A stretch of 64,000 nucleotides of DNA from Rugosimonospora acidiphila (GTDB taxonomy: Bacteria > Actinomycetota > Actinomycetes > Mycobacteriales > Micromonosporaceae): positions 62,001 to 126,000 of the forward strand of contig NZ_BAABJQ010000023.1 of NCBI RefSeq assembly GCF_039543385.1, given 5' to 3'. The notes beneath the pieces are model-generated. The model saw nothing but the letters and a program-made list of their open reading frames with translations. It was not told the origin of the DNA and made no database searches. Positions 53,079 to 61,582 of the stretch are shown one piece after another (the first letter of the stretch is position 1; each line of letters starts with the position of its first letter). The translations under genes were made by a program, and so were the position numbers.

Positions 53079-53107
53079 TTGACACTATTTGGCGACGAGC
53101 GTACAAC
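53079..53107 (+). promoter_or_regulatory. Strong promoter of the GH16 gene
   Basis: TTGACA (53079-53084), a 17-base spacer, then TACAAC (53102-53107). Transcription would start near 53114, directly before operator site 2. Confidence 0.75.
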
Positions 53108-53120
53108 TACCGATACCAAT

Positions 53121-53134
53121 AGAGAGCGCTCTCT
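53121..53134. promoter_or_regulatory. LacI/CebR-type operator, site 2
   Basis: AGAGAGCGCTCTCT is a 14-base perfect palindrome with the same core as site 1, placed 14-27 bases after the -10 box. That suits repression by blocking initiation or early elongation. No LacI gene lies in the window. Confidence 0.75.
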
Positions 53135-53394
53135 GAACCGCGGCGCCATCAGTCCTAACTCCACACGACAGGCAGGACAAGCCGTGAGACCGTCCCCTCC
53201 GGCACTGCCGCGCCGCCCGCCGGTCCGGCGAGCCCGTCCCCCTGCGCGGCACCGACGATCGGGCACCGCCGTCCCGCGCGACGCCGGTGCGGATACCGCG
53301 GTCTCACCCGGCACCGCGCCGCCCGGGCCCGAGCGGCTTTGGCGGCCGGTGTGCACACCCGATCGCACTCATCGGCTCTTCATGAGGGAGAACC

Positions 53395-55209
53395 ATGTCT
53401 GACAGGCGAACGCTCGACGACCCGGAACGCGGTCCCGCCCGCGCCCGGGCCGGATCGCGCATCAGGGCCGGGGCCTCCGCCATCGTCCTGGTGGCGGGCA
53501 CCCTGACCTTCGCCGGCGCCGCCACGGTGGCCACCACGGTCGTCACGGCCGCCCCGGCCGCCGCCGCGGTGCCGGCTCCCCCGTCCGGATTCAGCCTCAC
53601 CTGGAGCGACGACTTCAACGGCGCCTCCGGCACCGGGGTGGACGCCGGAAACTGGAAGTACGACACCGGCCCGGGCAGCAGCTTCGGTACCGGTGAGATC
53701 GAGACGATGACCAACAGCACCGCGAACGTGTACCAGGACGGTGCCGGTCACCTCGTTCTCAAGGCGCTGCACTCGGGCACGAACCCGGGCACCGGCTGGA
53801 CCTCGGGGCGCATCGAGACCCAGGCCGCCACGTTCGGCGCGCCCCCGGGCGGCGTCGTGATGATGGAGTCGTCGATCCAGCAGCCGAACGTGAATACCGG
53901 CAACGGCGCCGGGTACTGGCCGGCCTTCTGGATGCTCGGCTCGCCGCTGCGCACCGGGACGCCGTGGCCGACCTCGGGCGAGGTCGACATCCTGGAGGAC
54001 ATCAACGGACGCAGCTCGGTCTTTGGCACGCTGCACTGCGGCACGAACCCGGGCGGCGTGTGCAACGAGTCGACCGGCATCGGCAGCGGCGAGCACGCCT
54101 GCTCCGGCTGCCAGACCGGCTACCACACCTACGCCGTGCAGATCGACCGGTCGGTGTCGCCGGAGCAGATCCGGTGGTACCTGGACGGGGTCAACTACTT
54201 CACCATCTCCTCGAACCGGGTGGACGCGACCACCTGGGCGAACGCGGTGGACCACCCGTTCTTCATCATCTACGACCTGGCGATGGGCGGCGGCTTCCCG
54301 GGCGCGTTCGGCGGCGGTCCGAACGCGTCCACCATCTCCGGCGGCCAGATGAACATCGACTGGGTGGCCGTGTACAACAAGGCTCCGGGCGGCGGCGGCA
54401 CGCAGCCTCCGCCGGGCAACAACATCGCGCAGGGCAGGCCGACCACGGCGTCGTCGACCGAGAACGCGGGCACGCCGGCCGCCAACGCGACCGACGGCAA
54501 CACGGGCACCCGGTGGTCGAGCGCGTTCGGCGACCCGCAGTGGCTTCAGGTCGACCTCGGCCAGTCGTACGCCATCAGCCACGTGACCCTGAACTGGGAG
54601 GCCGCGTACGCCCGGGCGTACCAGCTTCAGACCTCGCAGGACGGCTCGACGTGGACCACCATCTACTCGACAACGACCGGTGACGGCGGCACCGACGACC
54701 TCGCGGTCAGCGGCACCGGCCGATATATCCGGGTGTACGGCACCCAGCGGGCCACCGCGTACGGCTACTCGCTGTGGGAGTTCTCGGTCGCCGGCACCCC
54801 GGGTGGCGGCGGGAGCGGCGGTGGCTCCCTGCTGTCCCAGGGGCACCCGACCACCGCCTCGTCCACGGAGAACGCGACGTTCCCGGCCGGCAACGCGACC
54901 GACGGCAACACCGGTACCCGGTGGTCCAGCGCGTTCAGTGATCCGCAGTGGCTTCAGGTCGACCTGGGTGCCACGCACAGCATCAGCCGGGTGGTGCTGA
55001 ACTGGGAGCCCGCGTACGGCCGGGCGTTCCAGATCCAGACGTCGACCAACGGCAGCACCTGGACGTCGATCTACTCGACCACCGGCGGTACGGGCGGGGT
55101 CCAGACCCTCAACGTGACGGGCTCGGGCCGGTACGTGCGGATGTACGGCACCGCGCGGGCCACCGCGTACGGGTACTCGCTCTACGAATTCCAGGTCTAC
55201 GGCAGCTGA
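53395..55209 (+). CDS. Secreted GH16 endo-beta-glucanase with two F5/8-type carbohydrate-binding domains
   Basis: 604 residues. A long signal peptide (about 1-58) is followed by a GH16 jelly-roll domain (about 62-330) with the active-site motif GEVDILED (nucleophile E196, acid/base E201). Gly/Pro linkers join two near-identical F5/8 type C (CBM32-like) domains (about 341-467 and 478-604), each with ASSTENA..., NATDGNTGTRWSS and RYVRMYG/RYIRVYG. GH16 enzymes with this motif cleave beta-1,3- or mixed-linkage glucans, or related polymers. Upstream LacI-type operators suggest induction by a released oligosaccharide. A perfect terminator follows. Confidence 0.92.
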   Translation: MSDRRTLDDPERGPARARAGSRIRAGASAIVLVAGTLTFAGAATVATTVVTAAPAAAAVPAPPSGFSLTWSDDFNGASGTGVDAGNWKYDTGPGSSFGTGEIETMTNSTANVYQDGAGHLVLKALHSGTNPGTGWTSGRIETQAATFGAPPGGVVMMESSIQQPNVNTGNGAGYWPAFWMLGSPLRTGTPWPTSGEVDILEDINGRSSVFGTLHCGTNPGGVCNESTGIGSGEHACSGCQTGYHTYAVQIDRSVSPEQIRWYLDGVNYFTISSNRVDATTWANAVDHPFFIIYDLAMGGGFPGAFGGGPNASTISGGQMNIDWVAVYNKAPGGGGTQPPPGNNIAQGRPTTASSTENAGTPAANATDGNTGTRWSSAFGDPQWLQVDLGQSYAISHVTLNWEAAYARAYQLQTSQDGSTWTTIYSTTTGDGGTDDLAVSGTGRYIRVYGTQRATAYGYSLWEFSVAGTPGGGGSGGGSLLSQGHPTTASSTENATFPAGNATDGNTGTRWSSAFSDPQWLQVDLGATHSISRVVLNWEPAYGRAFQIQTSTNGSTWTSIYSTTGGTGGVQTLNVTGSGRYVRMYGTARATAYGYSLYEFQVYGS

Positions 55210-55229
55210 TCCGGTAACGGGAAGCGCGC

Positions 55230-55258
55230 GGGCCGCCGGTTCACCCGACCGGCGGCCC
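55230..55258 (+). terminator. GH16 gene terminator, 11-bp stem
   Basis: Arms 55230-55240 and 55248-55258 are exact complements around TCACCCG, starting 20 bases after the stop. Confidence 0.8.
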
Positions 55259-55367
55259 CAACCGCGAGCGGTGATCAAAGTAGCAGTCAGTGTCCATTTA
55301 CCTGCGCTGCGCAACCGACTCGCGACCGGCCTCGCCGAACGTGAAATCGGCGGGTAGAAAGGCCGGC

Positions 55368-57056
55368 ATGGCACCAGAAGAAAGTTCACTACTGGCCCGG
55401 ATCCGGGACTCCGTCATCGGGGACGACCAGGTCATGTGGGGTCCGTACGGGGCGCGCCGGGTTACCTACGCCGACTACACGGCGTCCGGCCGGTCGTTGA
55501 CATTCATCGAGGACGTGATCCGGAACGAGGTGCTCCCCCGGTACGCCAACACGCACACCGAGTCGTCCGGCACCGGGCTGCAGACCACCCGGCTGCGCGA
55601 GGACGCCCGCCAGATCATCCGGGACGCGGTCGGCGGGGACGAGGACACCCTGGTCATCTTCGCCGGCTCGGGCTCGACCGGCGCCATCGACAAGCTGATC
55701 GGCATCCTCGGCATCCGCATCCCCGCCAACCTCGACGACCGGTACGGGCTGTCCGCCGCCATCCCGCCGGACGAGCGGCCGGTGGTGTTCATCGGGCCGT
55801 TCGAGCACCACTCCAACGAGCTGCCCTGGCGGGAGTCACTGGCCGACGTCGTGGTCATCCCCGAGGACGCGGACGGGCACATCTCGGCCCCGGACCTTGA
55901 GGACCAGTTGCGCCGGTACGCCGACCGACCGCTCAAGATCGGCTCCTTCTCGGCCGCCTCGAACGTCACCGGAATCCTCAGCGATTCCGGCGCCATCACC
56001 GCCCTGCTGCACCGTTACGGCGCGCTGTCGTTCTGGGACTTCGCGGCGGCGGGCCCGTACGTGGACATCGACATGGCCGGCAAGGACGCGATCTTCCTAA
56101 GCCCGCACAAGTTCGTCGGCGGCCCCGGCACCCCGGGCGTGTTGGTGGTCCGGCGCGAGCTGCTGCGAAACCGGGTGCCGACGGTGCCGGGCGGGGGCAC
56201 CGTGGACTACGTCAACGCCACCGACCACCGGTACATCGCTGACCCGGTGCGGCGGGAGGAGGGCGGCACCCCGGCCATCATCGAGTCGATCCGGGCCGGG
56301 CTGGTCTTCGCGCTCAAGCAGTCCGTCGGGGTACCCACGATCAAGTCGGCCGAGGAGCGCTTCCTGCGGCTGGCGTTCGAGTCCTGGCGGACCAGCCCCA
56401 ACATCGAGATCCTGGGCAACCCCGACGCCGAGCGGCTGTCCATCGTGTCCTTCGTGATCCGCCGGCCCGGCGGCCGGTACCTGCATCACAACTTCGTGGT
56501 GTCGCTGCTGTCGGACCTGTTCGGCATCCAGGCCCGGGGCGGCTGCTCGTGTGCCGGGCCGTACGGGCACCGGTTGCTCGGCATCGACCTGGAGCGCTCG
56601 CACCGGTACGAGCAGGAGATCATCGCCGGCTGCGAGGGGATCAAGCCGGGCTGGGTACGGGTCAGCTTCACGTACTTCATCTCCGACACGGTGGCCAGGT
56701 ACATCGTCGAGGCGGTGAACCTGATCGCCGAGTACGGCTGGCTGCTGCTGCCGGACTACCGGTTCGAGCCGGACACCGGGCTGTGGCGGCACCGCGCCGG
56801 CCTGGTCGAGCCGCCGCTGCGGCTGGACCAGCTGAAGTACGACGCCGAGGGGGTCCTGCGCTACCCGGCCCGCCACGAGCAGGCGCCGGAGGGCGCGCTG
56901 GCCGGCTACCTGGACGGCGCGCGGAAGCTGTTCGCGACCCTCTCGGGCCGCGAAGGCGAGCGGTTGCCGCAACCGCCGCGCCCCGGTGACCGGATCTCCG
57001 CGCACTTCGAGGAGCTGCGCTGGTTCGAGCTGCCCGAGGAGTGCCTCGCGGCGTAA
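55368..57056 (+). CDS. Class V aminotransferase (cysteine-desulfurase-like)
   Basis: 562 residues, longer than the roughly 400 of SufS/IscS because of an extended C-terminal region (about 430-562). The PLP lysine is in FLSPHKFVGGPGTPGVLV, the substrate segment TESSGTGLQTTRLREDAR is near the N-terminus, and FDFAAAGPYVDIDM-like (WDFAAAGPY) carries the ring-stacking Asp. A CSC pair in ARGGCSCAGPYGHRLLG lies where desulfurases have their catalytic loop. Cysteine desulfuration is possible, but no sulfur-acceptor genes are adjacent. ATG 55368 follows AGAAAGG. Confidence 0.82.
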   Translation: MAPEESSLLARIRDSVIGDDQVMWGPYGARRVTYADYTASGRSLTFIEDVIRNEVLPRYANTHTESSGTGLQTTRLREDARQIIRDAVGGDEDTLVIFAGSGSTGAIDKLIGILGIRIPANLDDRYGLSAAIPPDERPVVFIGPFEHHSNELPWRESLADVVVIPEDADGHISAPDLEDQLRRYADRPLKIGSFSAASNVTGILSDSGAITALLHRYGALSFWDFAAAGPYVDIDMAGKDAIFLSPHKFVGGPGTPGVLVVRRELLRNRVPTVPGGGTVDYVNATDHRYIADPVRREEGGTPAIIESIRAGLVFALKQSVGVPTIKSAEERFLRLAFESWRTSPNIEILGNPDAERLSIVSFVIRRPGGRYLHHNFVVSLLSDLFGIQARGGCSCAGPYGHRLLGIDLERSHRYEQEIIAGCEGIKPGWVRVSFTYFISDTVARYIVEAVNLIAEYGWLLLPDYRFEPDTGLWRHRAGLVEPPLRLDQLKYDAEGVLRYPARHEQAPEGALAGYLDGARKLFATLSGREGERLPQPPRPGDRISAHFEELRWFELPEECLAA

Positions 57057-57143
57057 TTTCGCCATCTATCGCGATTACATAGTTACGCGCACAGCGAAGC
57101 CCGGGCCGGCATGGCCCGGGTATCGCCGGGCGTTGATACCGCC

Positions 57144-58067
57144 ATGGAACCTCTCGACGCGTACAGCCAGGTCGTCACGGCCGTGGCGGCGAAGGTGCTG
57201 CCCTCGGTGGCGGCGCTGTCCGTGCGCACCGCCCGGGGCGGCGGCGCCGGATCCGCGGTCGTCTTCACCGACGACGGCTTCCTGCTGACCAGCGCCCACG
57301 TGGTGGCGGGCGCGACCGGCGGTACCGCGACCTTCGGCGACGGTACCGAGGCAACGTTTGACGTGGTGGGGGCCGATCCGCTGGCCGACCTCGCGGTCCT
57401 GCGCGCCCGTTCGATCGGCGCGCCCCCGGCCGCCCTGGGCGACGCCGAAGGGCTGCGCATCGGGCAACTGGTGGTGGCCGTCGGCAACCCCCTGGGGCTG
57501 GCCGGCTCGGTCACCGCTGGCGTGGTCAGTGGCCTGGGGCGCTCGATCCCGGCCCAGGACGGCCGGCACGTCCGGCTGATCGACGACGTCATCCAGACCG
57601 ATGCCGCGCTGAACCCGGGCAACTCCGGTGGCGCGCTGGCCGACTCCGCCGGCCTGGTGATCGGGGTGAACACCGCGGTCGCCGGGTACGGGCTGGGCCT
57701 CGCGGTACCGATCAACTCCACCACCCGGCAGATCATCTCGGAGTTGCTGTCCACCGGACGGGTCCGCCGGGCGTGGCTCGGGGTCGCGGGCGCGCCCGCC
57801 CCGCTGCCGCCCCCGGTGGCCGCCCGGCTCGGGCGCCGGGTGGGGTTGCGCGTGGTCGAGGTGGTGCCGGGCAGCCCGGCCGGGCACGCCGGGCTCTATT
57901 TGGGCGATCTGATCATCACGGCCGGCGGCCGGCCGGTGGAGAACGTGCAGGCGCTGCAGCGCCTGATGCTCGGCCCGGCGATCGGTACCCGGTTGCCGAT
58001 CACCGTGCTGCGCAAGGGCGCCCTGGTCGACGTGGTGGCGATCCCGGCCGAACTGGTCGGCGCCTGA
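57144..58067 (+). CDS. HtrA-like trypsin protease with PDZ domain, no membrane anchor
   Basis: 307 residues. The chymotrypsin-like triad is H52 (TSAHVV), D82 (ADLAVLR) and S161 (NPGNSGGAL). A C-terminal PDZ domain (about 205-300: GLRVVEVVPGSPAGHAGLYLGDLIITAGGRPV) follows. Actinobacterial HtrA proteins normally carry a long N-terminal cytoplasmic/transmembrane part; here residue 1 starts directly with the protease domain and no signal peptide or helix is seen, so it may act in the cytoplasm. ATG 57144 is preferred; GTG/ATG forms upstream add only 11 residues. Confidence 0.88.
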   Translation: MEPLDAYSQVVTAVAAKVLPSVAALSVRTARGGGAGSAVVFTDDGFLLTSAHVVAGATGGTATFGDGTEATFDVVGADPLADLAVLRARSIGAPPAALGDAEGLRIGQLVVAVGNPLGLAGSVTAGVVSGLGRSIPAQDGRHVRLIDDVIQTDAALNPGNSGGALADSAGLVIGVNTAVAGYGLGLAVPINSTTRQIISELLSTGRVRRAWLGVAGAPAPLPPPVAARLGRRVGLRVVEVVPGSPAGHAGLYLGDLIITAGGRPVENVQALQRLMLGPAIGTRLPITVLRKGALVDVVAIPAELVGA

Positions 58068-58076
58068 GCGCGGCCG

Positions 58077-59447
58077 CTAGCGATCGCCGAGGTGCGCCAG
58101 CAGGTCCTGCCGGGTGATGACCCCCCGCGGCTTGCCGTCGATCAGCACCAGGGCGGCGTCCGACTTCTCCAGCAGCTCGACCGCCTCCGACACCGGCTGC
58201 CCGCCTCCGATCATCGGTAGCGGCGGCCCCATGTGCGGCTCGATCATGTCGTGCAGGTGCGCGTGTCCGGTGAACACCGCGTCCAGCAGTTCCCGCTCCG
58301 AGATCGAGCCGGCCACCTCGCCGGTCACCACCGGCGGCTCGGCCTTCAGCACCGGCAGCTGGGAGACGCCGTACTCGCGCAGCACGTCGATCGCCTCGCG
58401 AACCGTCTCGGTCGGGTGCGCGTGTACCAGCTCGGGCAGCTTGCCGCCCTTGGACTCCAACAACTCCCGCACGGTCGACTCGGCGCCACCCGCCGACAGG
58501 AAGCCGTACCGCGCCATCCAGCCGTCGTCGAAGATCTTCGACAGGTACCCGCGCCCGCCGTCGGGCAGCAGCACGACCACCACGTCCTCCGGGCCGGCCT
58601 GCTCCGCCACCCGCGTCGCGGCCACCGCCGCCATCCCGCACGAGCCGCCGACCAGCAGCCCCTCCTCACGGGCCAGCCGCCGGGTGAGCAGGAACGACTC
58701 CTTGTCCGACACCTCGATGATGTCGTCGCAGATGTCCCGGTCGTAGTTGATCGGCCAGAAATCCTCGCCGACGCCCTCGACCAGGTACGGCCGGCCGGAG
58801 CCGCCCGAGTAGACCGAGCCCTCCGGGTCGGCGCCGATGATCCGGACCCGGCCACCGGATACCTCCTTGAGGTACCGGCCGGTGCCCGAGATCGTGCCGC
58901 CGGTGCCCACCCCGGCGACGAAGTGGGTGATCCGCCCCTCGGTCTGCTCCCAGATCTCCGGGCCGGTGGTCTCGTAGTGCGACAGCGGGTTGTTCGGATT
59001 GCTGTACTGGTCGGGCTTCCACGCGCCGGGGATCTCGTTGGCCAGCCGATCCGACACGTTGTAGTAGGACCTCGAGTCCTCGGGCGCGACCGCGGTCGGG
59101 CAGACCACCACCTCGGCCCCGTACGCCTTGAGCACGTTGCGCTTGTCCTCCGACACCTTGTCGGGGCACACGAACACGCACCGGTACCCGCGCAGTTGCG
59201 CGACCAGGGCCAGCCCGACTCCCGTGTTGCCCGAGGTGGGCTCCACGATCGTGCCGCCCGGGCGCAGCACGCCGGACTTCTCGGCGGCGTCCACCATCCG
59301 TACCGCTATCCGGTCCTTCACGCTGCCGCCCGGATTGAGGTACTCCATCTTCGCCAGCACCATCGCCGGTAGGCCGGCGGCCACGTTACGCAGCCGTACC
59401 AGCGGCGTGTTGCCGATCAACTCGACGACGTTGTCGTAGTAGCGCAC
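58077..59447 (-). CDS. cbs: Cystathionine beta-synthase
   Basis: 456 residues: a fold-type II PLP domain with the lysine K44 in NPGGSVKDRIA, PTSGNTGVGLAL and GVGTGGTISGTGRYL, then two C-terminal CBS (Bateman) domains (about 335-456) that regulate activity. It joins serine or O-acetylserine with homocysteine to cystathionine. The metB gene lies 12 kb away, so both directions of transsulfuration are encoded in the window. The GTG start fits a leaderless message. It is convergent with the HtrA gene, nine bases apart. Confidence 0.93.
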   Translation of the reverse strand: MRYYDNVVELIGNTPLVRLRNVAAGLPAMVLAKMEYLNPGGSVKDRIAVRMVDAAEKSGVLRPGGTIVEPTSGNTGVGLALVAQLRGYRCVFVCPDKVSEDKRNVLKAYGAEVVVCPTAVAPEDSRSYYNVSDRLANEIPGAWKPDQYSNPNNPLSHYETTGPEIWEQTEGRITHFVAGVGTGGTISGTGRYLKEVSGGRVRIIGADPEGSVYSGGSGRPYLVEGVGEDFWPINYDRDICDDIIEVSDKESFLLTRRLAREEGLLVGGSCGMAAVAATRVAEQAGPEDVVVVLLPDGGRGYLSKIFDDGWMARYGFLSAGGAESTVRELLESKGGKLPELVHAHPTETVREAIDVLREYGVSQLPVLKAEPPVVTGEVAGSISERELLDAVFTGHAHLHDMIEPHMGPPLPMIGGGQPVSEAVELLEKSDAALVLIDGKPRGVITRQDLLAHLGDR

Positions 59448-59453
59448 GCGGCG

Positions 59454-59459
59454 AGTGTA
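59454..59459 (-). promoter_or_regulatory. -10 box for leaderless cbs
   Basis: On the minus strand this reads TACACT, ending six bases before the GTG. Confidence 0.6.
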
Positions 59460-59520
59460 GTGCGGCGGCGCACCCGTGCCCGCGCGATCGCCACAGGCCG
59501 ATCGCCGTAGACCGAACCGC

Positions 59521-59880
59521 TCAACGCACCCGCACGCGGCGCGGGATCGATCCGGCGGTGCGCCGGTGCTCCCAGACCAGGAAGCGCTCGGTCTCCGACA
59601 GCAGCGCGCCGGCCAGCCACACCGCCACGAACGAGTCGTCCACCAGGCCGAAGAACGAGAAGAACAGCTCCGGAACCAGGTCGACCGGGGACACGATGTA
59701 GAGCCCGGCCAGCGCCATGCTGAAGACCCGCCACTTGCCGTCGTACCGGCCGGTCAGCGTGGCGCCGAGCAGCCGGGGCAGGGCGATCAGGCGCTGCCAG
59801 AGCGTCGGCCCGCCGCGGTGCGAGCTGCGCAGCGCCGCCCAGAGTGCGGTCAGCGCCGCCTTGCGACCCAATCGCGCCAT
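59521..59880 (-). CDS. DUF1232 (YkvA-like) membrane protein
   Basis: 119 residues. The conserved DUF1232 core is YIVSPVDLVPELFFSFFGLVDDSFVAVWL, preceded by a basic amphipathic region and followed by a charged tail. One or two membrane segments are likely. Function unknown. ATG 59880 is divergent from the F420-oxidoreductase gene with a 73-base spacer. Confidence 0.82.
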   Translation of the reverse strand: MARLGRKAALTALWAALRSSHRGGPTLWQRLIALPRLLGATLTGRYDGKWRVFSMALAGLYIVSPVDLVPELFFSFFGLVDDSFVAVWLAGALLSETERFLVWEHRRTAGSIPRRVRVR

Positions 59881-59953
59881 GGCCGGCCTCCCTAATGTGC
59901 GTCTGCGGACGAGTGCCCGACCCCATAGTGCCCAACGGGGCAAAATTTGACGC

Positions 59954-60364
59954 ATGAAGCTCGATGAGGCAGTAGAGGTGCTGCGCACCCAGCACCACGC
60001 CGTCCTGGCCACCTGGCGGGCGGACGGAACCCCGCAGCTCAGTCCCGTGCTCGTGGGGATCGACGGGGCGGGTTGCCCGGTGATCAGCAGCCGGCAGACG
60101 GCGTACAAGGTCAAGAATCTGCGCCGGGACCCGCGGGCGTACCTGTGCGTGTTCCCGGACGGCTTCTACGGCCGATGGGTCCAGCTTGACGGCACCGTCC
60201 AGGTCGTCGACCTGCCCGAGGCCGAGGACCTCCTGGTGGACTACTACCGCCAGATCTCCGGCGAACACCCGGACTGGGACGACTACCGGGCCGCGATGGT
60301 CCGGGACCGGAGGGTGCTGCTGCGCATGAAGATCACCAAGGCGGGCCCCGACCGGACCGGCTGA
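59954..60364 (+). CDS. PPOX-class F420-dependent oxidoreductase (split beta-barrel)
   Basis: 136 residues of the flavin/deazaflavin split-barrel fold, close to the TIGR03618/Rv1155 group. Features are HHAVLATWRADGTPQLSPVLVG, the cofactor-binding SSRQTAYKVKNLRRDPRAYLCVF and WVQLDGTVQVVD. It probably uses reduced F420 to reduce an unknown substrate, fitting the fbiA/B/C genes in the same window. The family also contains FMN and heme-degrading members, so the cofactor is inferred. Confidence 0.85.
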   Translation: MKLDEAVEVLRTQHHAVLATWRADGTPQLSPVLVGIDGAGCPVISSRQTAYKVKNLRRDPRAYLCVFPDGFYGRWVQLDGTVQVVDLPEAEDLLVDYYRQISGEHPDWDDYRAAMVRDRRVLLRMKITKAGPDRTG

Positions 60365-60525
60365 GACCCCACCCCGGGCGGCCCAGACCCCTGCGCCAAC
60401 CGGACTCACCGGGCAAACTCGCTGATCAGACCCCTGTTCGGCCAAAATGTGACCGACATTCGGCGACGACAGAGCTAGCCTTGAAGATCCAGATGAGGTG
60501 TGGAGGTCTCGTTCAGGGGGCGAAC

Positions 60526-61560
60526 ATGGGGCGAATCGAGCGAGTACGTCGAATGGCCGTCGCCGCCGCGTACGGTGGCGGCGGCGTCGGCCTGGTGGGC
60601 GTGCTGGCCGCAGGCACGCTGATCGGTCAGGCCAAGCTGGCCCGGCGCACCATCGGCATCGCGCAGTCGCCGCCGCCGCGCTGCGACGGCGTGTACGGTG
60701 CCGAGGCCGCCGAGGCGGCCGGTGAGATCCCGATCAAGCTGGCCATCCTCGGCGACTCGTCGGCCGCCGGGTACGGGGTCGAGCTGCCCCGCGAGACGCC
60801 CGGCGCGCTGCTGGCCGCGGGGCTGTCCGAGCGGCTGCACCGGCCGGTGATGGTCCGCAGCATGGCGGTGGTCGGGGCCCAGTCCGCCGACCTGGTTCCG
60901 CAGCGGGAGACCGTGATCGAGTGGCAGCCCGACCTCGCGGTGGTCCTGATCGGCGCCAACGACGTGACCCACCGGGTCCGGCTGCCCGTCGCGGTCGCGC
61001 ACCTGGCCGAGACCGTGCGCCGGCTGCGCGAGGCGGGCATCGCGGTGGTCGTCGGCACCTGCCCGGACCTGGGCACCATCCGGCCGATCGCGCAGCCGCT
61101 GCGCTGGGTGGTGCGCCAGTGGAGCCGGGAGATGGCCGCCGCGCAGACGATCGTGGCGGTCGAGGCGGGCGCGTCCACGGTGTCCCTGGGCGACCTGCTG
61201 GGACCGGAGTTCGCCGCCGCGCCGGAGCGGATGTTCAGCTCCGACCGCTTCCACCCGTCCGCCCTGGGGTACGCGTCGGCCGCGGCCGCGATACTGCCCA
61301 GCCTGGTCGCCGCCCTGCGGGAGGCGCCGGAGGCGCAGCCGAGCCTTTCCCACGGCGAGGGGGTACGGTCTTTGGCGCAGGCAGCGGTGGAGGCGGTCGA
61401 CCGTGCCGGCACCGAGGTCAGCGGCGCCCGGGTCGCCGGCAGGGAAACTGGGCCGGCCGGCCGGTGGGCGCAGCTGCGACACCGGGTACGACAGCTCACC
61501 GAGCGGCCACACGATCCGCAGACGGCGCACTCCACGCCGGCACGGTCAGCGGCGGAGTGA
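60526..61560 (+). CDS. SGNH/GDSL-family hydrolase, membrane-anchored (first of two)
   Basis: 344 residues. One N-terminal hydrophobic helix (about 10-33) would act as signal anchor. The catalytic Ser is S78 in LAILGDSSAAGYG; the oxyanion Asn is in LIGANDVTHR and the Asp-His pair in SSDRFHPSALGY. The last 70 residues are low complexity. SGNH enzymes cleave acyl esters of lipids, sugars or cell-wall polymers. ATG 60526 follows AGGGGGC; TAGCCT about 45 bases upstream may be the -10. The position matches the Rv1075c homologue beside cbs. Confidence 0.88.
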   Translation: MGRIERVRRMAVAAAYGGGGVGLVGVLAAGTLIGQAKLARRTIGIAQSPPPRCDGVYGAEAAEAAGEIPIKLAILGDSSAAGYGVELPRETPGALLAAGLSERLHRPVMVRSMAVVGAQSADLVPQRETVIEWQPDLAVVLIGANDVTHRVRLPVAVAHLAETVRRLREAGIAVVVGTCPDLGTIRPIAQPLRWVVRQWSREMAAAQTIVAVEAGASTVSLGDLLGPEFAAAPERMFSSDRFHPSALGYASAAAAILPSLVAALREAPEAQPSLSHGEGVRSLAQAAVEAVDRAGTEVSGARVAGRETGPAGRWAQLRHRVRQLTERPHDPQTAHSTPARSAAE

Positions 61561-61582
61561 GACAGCGGACTGGAGCACGCGG

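Larger units (their letters stand above)
52896..53394. other. Intergenic: GH16 gene control region
   Basis: These 499 bases hold two GAGAGCGCTCTC palindromes and a strong promoter (listed separately), then about 260 bases of GC-rich leader up to the GH16 ATG at 53395, which is preceded by GAGGGAG. The leader includes GC-rich inverted segments but no recognisable riboswitch or conserved small ORF. Confidence 0.6.

Noticed and set aside
53135..53394. Small protein gene in the GH16 leader
   Set aside because: The available frame is Arg/Pro low complexity without a ribosome site and runs into the GH16 start region; treated as untranslated leader.
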